From: Pseudidiomarina homiensis
Lineage (GTDB): Bacteria > Pseudomonadota > Gammaproteobacteria > Enterobacterales > Alteromonadaceae
Reading direction: 5' to 3'
Length of the DNA stretch: 64,000 bases
Assembly (NCBI RefSeq): GCF_003987225.1
Contig: NZ_PIPX01000002.1
Span: forward strand, 248,001 to 312,000
In this document: positions 19,100 to 28,441 of the stretch, piece by piece
Layout of the letters: each line of letters begins with the position of its first letter
How positions within the stretch are numbered: position 1 is the stretch's first letter
Made by a program: the position numbers and the translations under genes
The notes under the pieces: model-generated
The model's database searches: none
The model's input: the letters and a program-made list of their open reading frames with translations, nothing else
What the model was told of the DNA's origin: nothing

Positions 19100-19909
19100 A
19101 TGACGCTTGACCAACTGCAATGGTTTGACGCAGGGGTCAACCTGACGAACGCGCGTTTGCAGCAGCGGTTAGATGGCGTTATGCAACGTGCACACGAAGC
19201 AGGCGTTGACAGCATGTTGGTCATCGCCTGTAATCTTGATGAAGCACGGCAGGCCTGCGAACTTGCCGAACGCCACCCCGAGCTCGTTGTTACTGCTGGT
19301 GTTCATCCGCACGACGCAAAAGACGCTCCTCGCGATCTCCAAGCCCAATTACATGAGATAGCGCAACATCCAGCGGTTGTTGCGATTGGTGAATGTGGGC
19401 TTGATTTCAACCGCAATTACTCACCTCGAGACGTGCAACAGAAGGTTTTTGAGCAACAGCTTGAGGTCGCAGCGGACTTACAGCTTCCCGTTTACCTACA
19501 CGAGCGTGATGCTTTTACCGAGCAGTACGCTTTGTTACAAAAGTTTGCCGAAAAAATACCAAGAAAATTAGCACATTGCTTCACAAGTGGTTGCAGTGAA
19601 CTCAAAGAGTATCTAAAGTTAGGCTGTTACATTGGAATCACAGGATGGGTCTGCGACGAGCGGCGTGGGGGCGCTTTACGCGAAGCGGTACCACTGATTC
19701 CTCGTGAGCGTTTGCTCTTGGAAACTGATGCTCCATTTTTGCTTCCGAGAACGCTCAAACCCCGCCCAAGCATGAATGAGCCCTGCTGGCTCCCAGAAAT
19801 AGCACGCGTTGTAGCAGAGTTGCGAGGCGAGAGTCTTGCAAGTGTTGCGACGTATACTCGAAACAATAGTTTTTCATTTTTTGGACGCGTAGGATGGCAA
19901 AACAACTAA
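19100..19909 (+). CDS. tatD: TatD-family metal-dependent DNase
   Basis: A TIM-barrel metallohydrolase with 3'-5' exonuclease activity on DNA/RNA in E. coli TatD. Recognisable elements are WFDAGVNLTNARL, TAGVHPHDAKDAP, IGECGLDFNRNYSPRDVQ, AHCFTSG, GITGWVCDERRG and ETDAPFLLPRTL, all close to E. coli TatD. Like that protein it starts DxGVNLT instead of the usual HxH pair. The 269-residue length is normal. Its 3' end overlaps the next gene by 16 bp. Confidence 0.95.
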   Translation: MTLDQLQWFDAGVNLTNARLQQRLDGVMQRAHEAGVDSMLVIACNLDEARQACELAERHPELVVTAGVHPHDAKDAPRDLQAQLHEIAQHPAVVAIGECGLDFNRNYSPRDVQQKVFEQQLEVAADLQLPVYLHERDAFTEQYALLQKFAEKIPRKLAHCFTSGCSELKEYLKLGCYIGITGWVCDERRGGALREAVPLIPRERLLLETDAPFLLPRTLKPRPSMNEPCWLPEIARVVAELRGESLASVATYTRNNSFSFFGRVGWQNN

Positions 19910-21684
19910 AGCGCTGGTTCGCTGTGTGTATGTTGATGCTCACTTGGGTATCGGCCGCAGCGTATGCGCAAGAATCAATGCCCCCTGTCTATTACCACGT
20001 GGACAGCACAGGTAACCAGTCGGTTGAGCAGTTACTCGATAAAGAGCCGAGTTATTGGAGTATACTCCCGGGCGACGGCGCGTCGTTTGGCTATACGTCA
20101 GATGTTTACTGGTTTTACTTCACGCTCAAGGCGGCCGATTATGACCGCATGATCCGCATTGGTTATCCGCTTCTTGATCGTATCGACGCCTACTTTGTGC
20201 GCGATGGAGAAATTATCAATCGGATTAAAGCCGGTGACAGTTTTGAATTCGATCAACGGCAAGTGAATAGCCGTAATTTTATATTCCCAGTTGATACCCA
20301 CGACGAGGTTAAAGTTTACTTGCGGGTGGAGACCACGAGCTCCATGCGCGTGCCTTTAAGCATTTGGCAGCCGAGTGATTTGATTGGTTCCGAGCAAGCG
20401 CTTAATACCGCAACGGCAATGTACTTTGGCCTATTATTGTGCATGATCATCTACAACCTATTCAGTTACACCGTTACTCGCGATAAACGCTTTGCCTACT
20501 ATAGCGCCTATATTGTCGCTATTGGCTTATTGCTAGCGGGGCTTGACGGTACTGGCTATCAGTATTTGTGGCCTTGGTCTGAATGGATTCAATACAAGTC
20601 GATTGCGTTATTTGGTAGCGTCGTGTTTGTTTTTGCAAGCCTTGTTGCGAGTCAAGTATTACAGACGGAAACCCGTGCACCGAAGTTGCATAAAGGGTTG
20701 CAGGGCATCATGATTGCCGCTGGCTTACTCTTCGTGGCATCACTGATATTACCTTATGAATTAATGATCAACGCGGTTCTCGTCGTCGCAATTTTGGCGA
20801 GTAGTTTTCTTATTATTACGGGCTTCACGCTTTGGCAGCAGGGACTTGCTTACGCTCGAATCTATAGCTTAGCGCTGAGTGTCCTGCTCTTGGCGATTAT
20901 CATTAACGCTCTTGGCTATTTAGGCTTTTTTGAATCGTTCTTTATTCAACGTTATCTCATCATGATTGGCTCGGCGATCGAGATCATGCTGTTGAGTCTG
21001 GTATTAGCGATTCGCTTCAATGAAGATCGACGCGAGCGTTTGGCTGCGGAACAACGTTTGAATTCACGTCTAGAAGTGAAAGTTAAGCAACGTACCGCTG
21101 AGCTTGAAGCAGTAATGCGCAAGCTGAAAGAAATGAATCAGCGCTTGGAAGTAAAAAGCAACGAAGACCGCCTAACGAAACTTTATAATCGCGGTGTTCT
21201 TGACGACGACTTACCTCTTGAAGTTCGCCGTGCGCGCCGCACCGGCTATGATATTGCGGTGGTGATGATTGACATTGATCACTTCAAAAAAGTGAACGAC
21301 AACTTAGGCCATCAAGCGGGCGATGAAGTGTTAGTGGAGTTAGCTCGATTACTGCGTGTTAACTTCCGTCGCGCTGGCGACCGTATCTATCGCTATGGCG
21401 GTGAAGAGTTCGTGATTCTCATGCCGGGCGCGCAAGAGCTTGGTTGTCACGATAAAGTTCTGACGGTGACCGAAGTCATTCGTGCTCACTCGTTTAAAAC
21501 CGAGCGTGGAGAAGTTAAAATTACCGTTAGTGTTGGTATGGCATTGCTGAATAGTATGCCTGGTCACGCATCGAGTAAGCAGTTGCTAGAAGCAGCAGAT
21601 AATGCGTTGTACCAAGCCAAAAATGCAGGTCGTGATCAAATACGAATTGCCCGTTCATTGAATGATGTGAGTGAAAAGCCATAG
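19894..21684 (+). CDS. Membrane diguanylate cyclase with 7TMR-DISM sensor
   Basis: A 596-residue c-di-GMP synthase. It has a signal peptide (MAKQLKRWFAVCMLMLTWVSAAAYA), then a periplasmic 7TMR-DISMED2-type ligand domain at about 28-160. Seven membrane helices follow at about 170-370, a coiled-coil linker around 375-435 (RLAAEQRLNSRLEVKVKQRTAELEAV) and a C-terminal GGDEF domain. The active-site signature is GGEEF in YRYGGEEFVILMPG, and an inhibitory I-site RAGD lies five residues upstream, so product inhibition is expected. It overlaps the end of tatD and abuts hemB, so it is transcribed with housekeeping genes. The sensed ligand is unknown. Confidence 0.94.
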   Translation: MAKQLKRWFAVCMLMLTWVSAAAYAQESMPPVYYHVDSTGNQSVEQLLDKEPSYWSILPGDGASFGYTSDVYWFYFTLKAADYDRMIRIGYPLLDRIDAYFVRDGEIINRIKAGDSFEFDQRQVNSRNFIFPVDTHDEVKVYLRVETTSSMRVPLSIWQPSDLIGSEQALNTATAMYFGLLLCMIIYNLFSYTVTRDKRFAYYSAYIVAIGLLLAGLDGTGYQYLWPWSEWIQYKSIALFGSVVFVFASLVASQVLQTETRAPKLHKGLQGIMIAAGLLFVASLILPYELMINAVLVVAILASSFLIITGFTLWQQGLAYARIYSLALSVLLLAIIINALGYLGFFESFFIQRYLIMIGSAIEIMLLSLVLAIRFNEDRRERLAAEQRLNSRLEVKVKQRTAELEAVMRKLKEMNQRLEVKSNEDRLTKLYNRGVLDDDLPLEVRRARRTGYDIAVVMIDIDHFKKVNDNLGHQAGDEVLVELARLLRVNFRRAGDRIYRYGGEEFVILMPGAQELGCHDKVLTVTEVIRAHSFKTERGEVKITVSVGMALLNSMPGHASSKQLLEAADNALYQAKNAGRDQIRIARSLNDVSEKP

Positions 21685-22686
<1,002 letters not shown>

Positions 22687-22687
22687 G

Positions 22688-23605
22688 TTAGCGCGCTGCG
22701 CCACGCTCAGCTAGCATCGTGTGAACTAAACCTTCACGTAAAGCGCCTTGGGCCAAGTCAACTTGCTTAATGTTAAGTGTTTTGACCAAGGCAACCAAAA
22801 TAGCAAGACCGCCGCAGAATACCGCAACCCGATCTTCCCGAATACCCAACTCAAGTAAGCGCTGACTATCACCAAGGTCAATGGTTGCTTGCATGGTATC
22901 CATAATGAACGCTGCGTCCATGTTCTCAGAGTTTAAGTGGCGCAGTCGGTCTTGCAGCGCACGGAATGTACCCGACGCACCACATACTGTATCCCAGCCA
23001 TGAGCTTGATAGGTCTTGGCGAGCGGTGTAATAAGTTCTTCAGCTGCGGCAATTGCGCGAGCAAAACTTTGTGCATCAATCGTGTTGGCGAAAAAACGAT
23101 TCTGCCAAACCACACACCCCATATCGAGGCTTTTTAACACGTGCGGCTCGGTGCCTATACCGGCAATGACTTCTGTGCTTGCGCCGCCAATATCAAGCAC
23201 CAGCATCGGCTGTTGCACTTGCGCAAGCTCCGCAGTGGCGCCTCGGTAGATAAGGCCTGCCTCGGTGGTTCCTGAGATGACATCAATCGGAAAGCCTAGC
23301 GCTTGTTCAAATTGCTTAAGCAATTGTTTGCGGTTTTTTGCTAAACGCAATGTCGCTGTTGCGACGCATCGCACTTGTAGCGGCTGATAACGTTCAATCA
23401 GCTCGGCGAAGCTCTTTAAACAAGTAACGCCGCGTTCAAGCGCGGCGTTGTCAACGGTAAGATCGTTTTGTAAACCATCAGCCAGGCGAACCTTTTGGCG
23501 TTGGCGAGTGAGAATGCGATAGCCACGCGAAGTCGCCTTGGCAATCAACATGTGAAAGCTATTGGAGCCCAAGTCGATTGCCGCAAGGCGCGTGTTAACC
23601 TGCAT
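22688..23605 (-). CDS. Short Ppx/GppA-family phosphatase
   Basis: This family hydrolyses inorganic polyphosphate or pppGpp in the cytoplasm. The ASKHA-fold motifs are present: AAIDLGSNSFHMLIA, ATATLRLAKNR, ISGTTEAGLIYRG and LVLDIGGASTEVI. The protein is only 305 residues. E. coli Ppx and GppA are about 500 because of a C-terminal HD-like domain, which is absent here. The position next to rhlB and trxA-rho is where E. coli has gppA, but the short form does not settle pppGpp versus polyphosphate. Its ATG overlaps the rhlB stop (TAATG). Confidence 0.9.
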   Translation of the reverse strand: MQVNTRLAAIDLGSNSFHMLIAKATSRGYRILTRQRQKVRLADGLQNDLTVDNAALERGVTCLKSFAELIERYQPLQVRCVATATLRLAKNRKQLLKQFEQALGFPIDVISGTTEAGLIYRGATAELAQVQQPMLVLDIGGASTEVIAGIGTEPHVLKSLDMGCVVWQNRFFANTIDAQSFARAIAAAEELITPLAKTYQAHGWDTVCGASGTFRALQDRLRHLNSENMDAAFIMDTMQATIDLGDSQRLLELGIREDRVAVFCGGLAILVALVKTLNIKQVDLAQGALREGLVHTMLAERGAAR

Positions 23606-24897
23606 TAGCTGCTACTGCGCTTACCTGAGGGCTTGCCCCCGCGATTGTTGCCGCCACGACGTTGCTGACTGCCACCTCGGCGACCGCCTCGCGCACGACG
23701 TCGACCCGAAGGACGAGGGCTGCGAATATCGGTAAGTAAGGCATCAGGATCATACTTAGTGACCGGAATGGTGTGACCGATGTAATCTTCGATCGCCGGC
23801 AAATTGTACACATACTCTTCGCAGGCAAGATTAATCGCCTTACCACTTGCCCCGGCACGCCCAGTACGACCAATACGATGCACGTAGTCTTCAAAGTCGT
23901 CCGGCAAGTCATAGTTATAAACATGACTGACTTCGGGGATGTGTAAGCCACGCGCTGCGACGTCGGTTGCCACAAGAAAATCGAGGGAACCGTCGGTGAA
24001 TTGCTCAAGGATTTTTAGGCGCTTGCGTTGCGGTACGTCACCTGTCAGCAAACCAACACGGTGACCATCGGCCTCGAGCCATTGATAAAGCTTTTCACAA
24101 ACGTGTTTGGTGTTGGCAAAAATAATCGCTTTATCCGGCCAATCTTCTTCGATCAGTGTGAGTAGAAGCTTAATTTTATCTTGCTTTGATGGATAAAAAA
24201 GTTCTTCGCTGATGCGAATGCCAGTTTTTTGCGTCGGTTCCACTTCAACTTTCGTTGGCGAGTTCATGTGATCATAAGCAAGTTCTTGCACGCGCTGTGA
24301 CAGCGTCGCTGAGAACAACATGCTTTGGCGTTCTTTCGCACCCGGCATTTTGTTGAACATGTAACGAATGTCTTTGATAAAGCCCAAGTCGAACATACGG
24401 TCGGCTTCATCAAGCACTACCACCTCAATTTTGTCGAGCTGGTAGATGCCTTGTTTGCAATAGTCAATCAAACGGCCGGTGGTGCCGATTAAAATATCGA
24501 CCCCTTCTTCGAGCTTCTGCCGTTGACTTTCGTAACCTTCGCCCCCATAAATGATGCCAAGGCGCATGTCGCAGTGATCCGCTAACAGTTCTGCATCGTT
24601 TGCAATCTGAATGGCGAGCTCACGCGTAGGAGCCATAATAATAGCGCGCGGATAACGTTTTTCGCCCTCTCGCGGTTTATTGAGCAAAGTGGTAAAGGTC
24701 GCCACAAGGAATGCTAGGGTTTTACCTGTCCCAGTTTGTGCCTGACCAGCGACATCCTGGCCTTTTAAGGCGACAGGTAAGCTCAAAGCTTGAATAGGCG
24801 TGCAATATTCAAAGCCCGCCTTGTTTAAAGCAGTTAATACCTGCGGATGCAGGTCGAGATCGGCAAAGCGTGTCTCTGTAAGGTGTGTTTTACTCAT
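23605..24897 (-). CDS. rhlB: DEAD-box RNA helicase RhlB
   Basis: RhlB unwinds RNA for the RNA degradosome. The 430-residue protein shows the Q motif ([13 protein letters not shown]), [29 protein letters not shown], the SAT motif in [10 protein letters not shown], and [10 protein letters not shown]. It ends in an Arg/Gly-rich basic tail (about 395-430), typical of RNA-binding extensions. The N-terminus [20 protein letters not shown] and the genomic place beside trxA and rho support RhlB among DEAD-box paralogues. Confidence 0.95.
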   Translation of the reverse strand: MSKTHLTETRFADLDLHPQVLTALNKAGFEYCTPIQALSLPVALKGQDVAGQAQTGTGKTLAFLVATFTTLLNKPREGEKRYPRAIIMAPTRELAIQIANDAELLADHCDMRLGIIYGGEGYESQRQKLEEGVDILIGTTGRLIDYCKQGIYQLDKIEVVVLDEADRMFDLGFIKDIRYMFNKMPGAKERQSMLFSATLSQRVQELAYDHMNSPTKVEVEPTQKTGIRISEELFYPSKQDKIKLLLTLIEEDWPDKAIIFANTKHVCEKLYQWLEADGHRVGLLTGDVPQRKRLKILEQFTDGSLDFLVATDVAARGLHIPEVSHVYNYDLPDDFEDYVHRIGRTGRAGASGKAINLACEEYVYNLPAIEDYIGHTIPVTKYDPDALLTDIRSPRPSGRRRARGGRRGGSQQRRGGNNRGGKPSGKRSSS

Positions 24898-24985
24898 AGC
24901 CTAAGCATACCAGTTTGCGCTAACATTCAAAAACAGAAATAATAGGGTTTTATTATTTCACGCGAATTCAGCAGCGGAGATTACC

Positions 24986-25312
24986 ATGAGTGATAAAATT
25001 GTTCAGCTAAGTGATGATACTTTTGAGGCCGACGTCCTCAATTCAGATAAGCCAGTACTGGTCGACTTTTGGGCCGAATGGTGTGGCCCGTGCAAAATGA
25101 TTGCACCAATTCTAGACGACATTGCAAACGAGTACGGCGATCGCATCACTATCGGTAAACTGAACGTTGACCATAATAGTCAGACACCACCGAAGTATGG
25201 TATCCGCGGTATTCCAACGTTGTTGTTATTTAAGAACGGCGAAGTAGCGGGCACTAAAGTGGGTGCGTTGTCGAAAGCTCAATTGGCTGAGTTTATTGAC
25301 TCAAACCTATAA
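24986..25312 (+). CDS. trxA: Thioredoxin 1
   Basis: A 108-residue cytoplasmic disulfide reductase with the [17 protein letters not shown] active site, the cis-Pro loop [11 protein letters not shown] and normal thioredoxin length. It is transcribed divergently from rhlB across an 88-bp gap and followed by a hairpin terminator before rho. Confidence 0.98.
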   Translation: MSDKIVQLSDDTFEADVLNSDKPVLVDFWAEWCGPCKMIAPILDDIANEYGDRITIGKLNVDHNSQTPPKYGIRGIPTLLLFKNGEVAGTKVGALSKAQLAEFIDSNL

Positions 25313-25325
25313 GATTGAGTTGCGA

Positions 25326-25361
25326 AAAACGTTGCCAAACCACAAGGTTTGGTGACGTTTT
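25326..25361 (+). terminator. Intrinsic terminator after trxA
   Basis: A hairpin with paired segments AAAACGT/ACGTTTT and CCAAACC/GGTTTGG around an ACAA loop, with a TG/TG mismatch between the segments. It starts 14 bases after the trxA stop and ends in TTTT. It should separate trxA from rho. Confidence 0.75.
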
Positions 25362-25547
25362 CGTGAACTTTAGCCTAAATAAGCAGCAAAAAACTGGACG
25401 AATCGCTATTTAGGTGTTACTTTTCACCCATATTTCTTCAGGTTGCCAGCCTTCCGGCAGCCAGATAGCAACCCCGAAAGCTATATTAGTTTTACACTTA
25501 TAAACGAACCCTTTGTTTTCTTTGGACACTAAAGTCATACCCTTCTT
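25362..25547 (+). promoter_or_regulatory. rho upstream/leader region
   Basis: The gap before rho holds its promoter and probably a long 5' leader. A structured segment is visible at 25441-25473 (GGTTGC pairing with GCAACC, with GCC-TTCC-GGC inside). E. coli rho is autoregulated by Rho-dependent attenuation in its leader, and the same may hold here, but no rut site can be proved by eye. Confidence 0.35.
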
Positions 25548-26813
25548 ATGAATCTTACAGAATTAAAAAATAAACCAGTAAACGAGCTGGTACAGCTCGC
25601 AGAATCCATGGGCCTAGAGGCCATGGCACGTACCCGCAAACAAGACATCATTTTTGCCATTTTGAAGGCTCACGCGAAAAGCGGCGAAGACATTTATGGC
25701 GACGGGGTGTTAGAAATCTTGCAAGACGGTTTTGGCTTCTTGCGTTCAGCGGACTCTTCTTACCTTGCCGGCCCTGACGATATTTACGTGTCGCCAAGCC
25801 AGATTCGTCGGTTTAACTTGCGCACGGGTGATACCGTAGCCGGCAAAATCCGACCGCCGAAAGAAGGCGAACGTTATTTTGCCCTCCTTAAGATTCGCGA
25901 AGTCAACTTCGACAAGCCAGAAAACTCCCGCAACAAAATCCTCTTTGAAAACCTTACCCCACTGCACGCTGAAGAGCGTTTGCGTATGGAGCGTGGTAAT
26001 GGCTCAACAGAAGATATCACTGCGCGCGTACTCGACCTTGCTTCACCGATTGGTAAAGGTCAGCGTGGCTTGATCGTTGCGCCGCCGAAAGCGGGTAAAA
26101 CGTTGTTGCTACAAAATATTGCGCAGTCGATTGCGGCGAATCACCCTGACTGTGTGTTGATGGTGTTGTTGATTGATGAGCGTCCGGAAGAAGTTACCGA
26201 GATGCATCGTCTAGTGAAAGGCGAAGTGGTTGCGTCGACTTTCGACGAGCCAGCAAACCGTCACGTGCAAGTGGCCGAAATGGTCATCGAGAAGGCGAAG
26301 CGCTTGGTCGAGCACAAGAAAGACGTGGTGATTTTGCTTGACTCCATTACGCGTTTAGCACGAGCCTACAACACGGTTATCCCAAGTTCAGGTAAGGTCT
26401 TAACAGGTGGTGTTGACGCCAACGCATTGCACAAGCCGAAGCGTTTCTTCGGTGCGGCGCGTAATGTTGAAGAAGGTGGTAGCTTAACGATTATCGCTAC
26501 CGCGCTTATCGATACCGGCTCGAAAATGGATGAAGTCATCTACGAAGAGTTTAAAGGTACGGGTAACATGGAATTACACCTGAACCGTAAGATTGCCGAG
26601 AAGCGCGTCTTCCCTGCGATTGACTTCAACCGTTCAGGCACCCGTCGTGAAGAGCTTTTGACCTCTCCAGAAGAGCTCCAGAAAATGTGGATCCTACGCA
26701 AAATTGTTCACCCAATGGGCGAAACCGAAGCGATGGAATTCCTCATCGACAAATTACAAATGACCAAAACCAACGACGAATTCTTCGAGGCCATGAAGCG
26801 CCAGAAATCGTAA
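25548..26813 (+). CDS. rho: Transcription termination factor Rho
   Basis: A hexameric RNA-dependent ATPase that terminates transcription. The 421-residue length is close to the E. coli value. Visible elements are the N-terminal helical part ([24 protein letters not shown]), the RNA-binding cold-shock-like domain ([11 protein letters not shown]), Walker A ([15 protein letters not shown]), Walker B ([16 protein letters not shown]) and the Q-loop region [14 protein letters not shown]. Its last codons and stop are the outer end of a long imperfect inverted repeat with 26946-26993. Confidence 0.98.
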   Translation: MNLTELKNKPVNELVQLAESMGLEAMARTRKQDIIFAILKAHAKSGEDIYGDGVLEILQDGFGFLRSADSSYLAGPDDIYVSPSQIRRFNLRTGDTVAGKIRPPKEGERYFALLKIREVNFDKPENSRNKILFENLTPLHAEERLRMERGNGSTEDITARVLDLASPIGKGQRGLIVAPPKAGKTLLLQNIAQSIAANHPDCVLMVLLIDERPEEVTEMHRLVKGEVVASTFDEPANRHVQVAEMVIEKAKRLVEHKKDVVILLDSITRLARAYNTVIPSSGKVLTGGVDANALHKPKRFFGAARNVEEGGSLTIIATALIDTGSKMDEVIYEEFKGTGNMELHLNRKIAEKRVFPAIDFNRSGTRREELLTSPEELQKMWILRKIVHPMGETEAMEFLIDKLQMTKTNDEFFEAMKRQKS

Positions 26814-26850
26814 GCGTTGGCTTGCACGGCCGCCCTTGGCTTCGGTGTTT

Positions 26851-26946
26851 TTATGCTACCGATTGCCGAGGGACGCCGTGAACCCATCCCTGGGGGCTTG
26901 TGTGCCGCATCCCTGCGGCACGCACCCTCGGCAATCGGTAGCATAA
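26851..26946 (+). repeat. 52-nt core element, copy 1, inside perfectly paired 22-bp arms
   Basis: The core at 26873-26924 begins ACGCCGTGAACCCATCCC and contains its own hairpin (GTGCCGCA/TGCGGCAC). It is bracketed by arms 26851-26872 and 26925-26946 that are exact reverse complements over 22 bp. Outside these, the pairing continues imperfectly back to the rho stop codon (26805-26850 with 26946-26993). The same 52-nt core occurs in the opposite orientation at 27206-27257 with unrelated arms. Confidence 0.85.
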
Positions 26947-27184
26947 AATCACCTTCGCCTGCGGGCAACCGCCCAAGCCAACACTAACGATTTGCACACC
27001 CTTGCTACTCGGGTTGCGACCTCACACACGGCACTCACTAAGCGCTTCGGCTCTCACCCTCAGCAATCGAATGCGTGAAATCACCTTTGCCTGCGGGCAA
27101 CCGCCCAAGCCAACACTAACGATTTCTACTCCATTACTACTCGACGTGCGATAGCGAAGCTTCCAGCGAAGGGCGCGGGTGAGT
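26923..27184 (+). repeat. Two diverged tandem copies of a ~132-bp unit
   Basis: Unit 1 (26923-27054) and unit 2 (27055 to about 27184) start with related sequences (CACCCTC, GCAATCG) and share a 48-nt block, 26946-26993 and 27078-27125, with one mismatch. A weaker resemblance continues (CTACTCG...TGCGA). Unit 1 overlaps the right arm of core element copy 1, so unit 2 looks like a copied arm without its core. No coding potential was seen. Confidence 0.7.
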
Positions 27185-27278
27185 TCGGGGATCCATTTCC
27201 TGAGGTGCGTGCCGCAGGGATGCGGCACACAAGCCCCCAGGGATGGGTTCACGGCGTCCTCAGGAAATGGATCCCCGA
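27185..27278 (-). repeat. 52-nt core element, copy 2 (inverted), inside 21-bp paired arms
   Basis: The core at 27206-27257 is identical over all 52 bases to the reverse complement of 26873-26924. Its arms (27185-27205 starting TCGGGGATCC, and 27258-27278) are exact reverse complements over 21 bp and have no similarity to the arms of copy 1. It lies just beyond the 3' end of the minus-strand EEP-domain gene, so the two copies mirror each other at the ends of two convergent genes. Confidence 0.85.
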
Positions 27279-27317
27279 CCTCGCCAAAAGGCCGAAGCCG
27301 AAGCCCGAGCCCGAAGC

Positions 27318-28322
27318 TTAGTCTTGGCGTTTGAGGGCGAGCTCGATGAGCAGCGGGAAGTGGTCGGAGCCGAACTTTGGTAGGCGGCGCATTTTGACGA
27401 GCATGAAGTGTTCGCTGTGGAACAGGTGATCGAGCGGCCAACGCAGGAATGGCAGTTGCGCGTGAAACGTGTTGAAAAAGCCGCGACCCATGCGTGGGTC
27501 AAGGAGCCGACTGACGCGCAGGAATTCGCGTGTGGTTGGTGACCAGGCGACGTCATTGAGATCGCCGGTGACAATGACTGGGCCGCTGTCGTTAGGGGCG
27601 CGTTTGGCAACTTGCAAAAGTTCGCGATCGCGGGGCTTCGATTTTTCGTTTTCCGTTGGGCTTGGTGGCGCTGGGTGTACACAGCGCAGTTTTACGACCC
27701 GCCCATCAGGCATCTGAATATCAGCATGAATCGATGGCACGTTGTCTTCGATAATGTTCTCAACTTGCACATTCTCGAGTGGCCAGACCGAGTAAAGCAT
27801 CATGCCGTAAAGGTTGTTTTGCGGTACTCGTACCACGTTCGGTAGATCATCTTCAATATCCGTAAGTTGCTTTTCCCACCAGTCGTCGGTTTCGACTGCG
27901 ACGATGATGTCAGGGCGTTCGCGGTTAATCATCTGAACCAGCTCGACCGCATTACGGTTATGCTCGAGGACGTTGACCGTCAAAATACGCAAGTGCTCTT
28001 CGACCGATTTTTCGTCGTGCTTGCGGTGGTAGCGCGGTACTGTTCGCGCGGCCAGCGGCGTGTATGGAAAAATCCACCAGAGCTGCCAAGCACAGCAGAC
28101 GACCTGAATACTAACAAGAAACCATGTTGTACTGCTGGCTATTGGTAACCAAATAGCGCTCGCCACGAGCAGCGTGAGCGCAACTGCCGTGAGTTGTAGC
28201 CGCGGAAAGTCCCAGAGTCGAATCAACCAGTGCGTGCGCTGCGATAAAGGCAGCAGACTGACCACAGCTAACAGCAAAGTGAAGAGTCCAATCGCAGTGA
28301 AGGCAGGGGTAAATTCGAGCAT
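27318..28322 (-). CDS. Membrane-anchored endonuclease/exonuclease/phosphatase-family protein
   Basis: A 334-residue protein with three hydrophobic segments in the first 85 residues, then an EEP (DNase I-like) domain from about 110. EEP motifs are ILTVNVLEHN, the metal Glu in VAVETDD, CVHPAPP, VTGDLNDVAWSP, LDHLFHS and the C-terminal GSDHFPLL. The catalytic residues look intact, so it should hydrolyse phosphodiester or phosphomonoester bonds at the membrane. The substrate (nucleic acid, lipid or sugar phosphate) is unknown. It is divergent from ubiD and convergent with rho across the repeat-filled gap. Confidence 0.88.
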   Translation of the reverse strand: MLEFTPAFTAIGLFTLLLAVVSLLPLSQRTHWLIRLWDFPRLQLTAVALTLLVASAIWLPIASSTTWFLVSIQVVCCAWQLWWIFPYTPLAARTVPRYHRKHDEKSVEEHLRILTVNVLEHNRNAVELVQMINRERPDIIVAVETDDWWEKQLTDIEDDLPNVVRVPQNNLYGMMLYSVWPLENVQVENIIEDNVPSIHADIQMPDGRVVKLRCVHPAPPSPTENEKSKPRDRELLQVAKRAPNDSGPVIVTGDLNDVAWSPTTREFLRVSRLLDPRMGRGFFNTFHAQLPFLRWPLDHLFHSEHFMLVKMRRLPKFGSDHFPLLIELALKRQD

Positions 28323-28379
28323 AAAGGGGTGATCGTCCTTGGCTGATAATGCGTTTAAGCCTAGCGCACTTTCGAGGCG

Positions 28380-28408
28380 CTGAAAACAGCTAGAAAAACC
28401 AGTATACT
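28380..28408 (+). promoter_or_regulatory. Candidate sigma-70 promoter of ubiD-fre
   Basis: CTGAAA (28380-28385) and TATACT (28403-28408) are spaced by 17 bp and lie 34 bp before the ubiD GTG. The -10 box is good and the -35 box moderate. Confidence 0.4.
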
Positions 28409-28441
28409 AGCGGCAATTGAGTCGCGAAAAGGGCGGACGCA

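Noticed and set aside
26814-27317. Hidden gene in the gap after rho
   Set aside because: Open frames here are short, run across palindromic repeats and have no ribosome sites or family resemblance.
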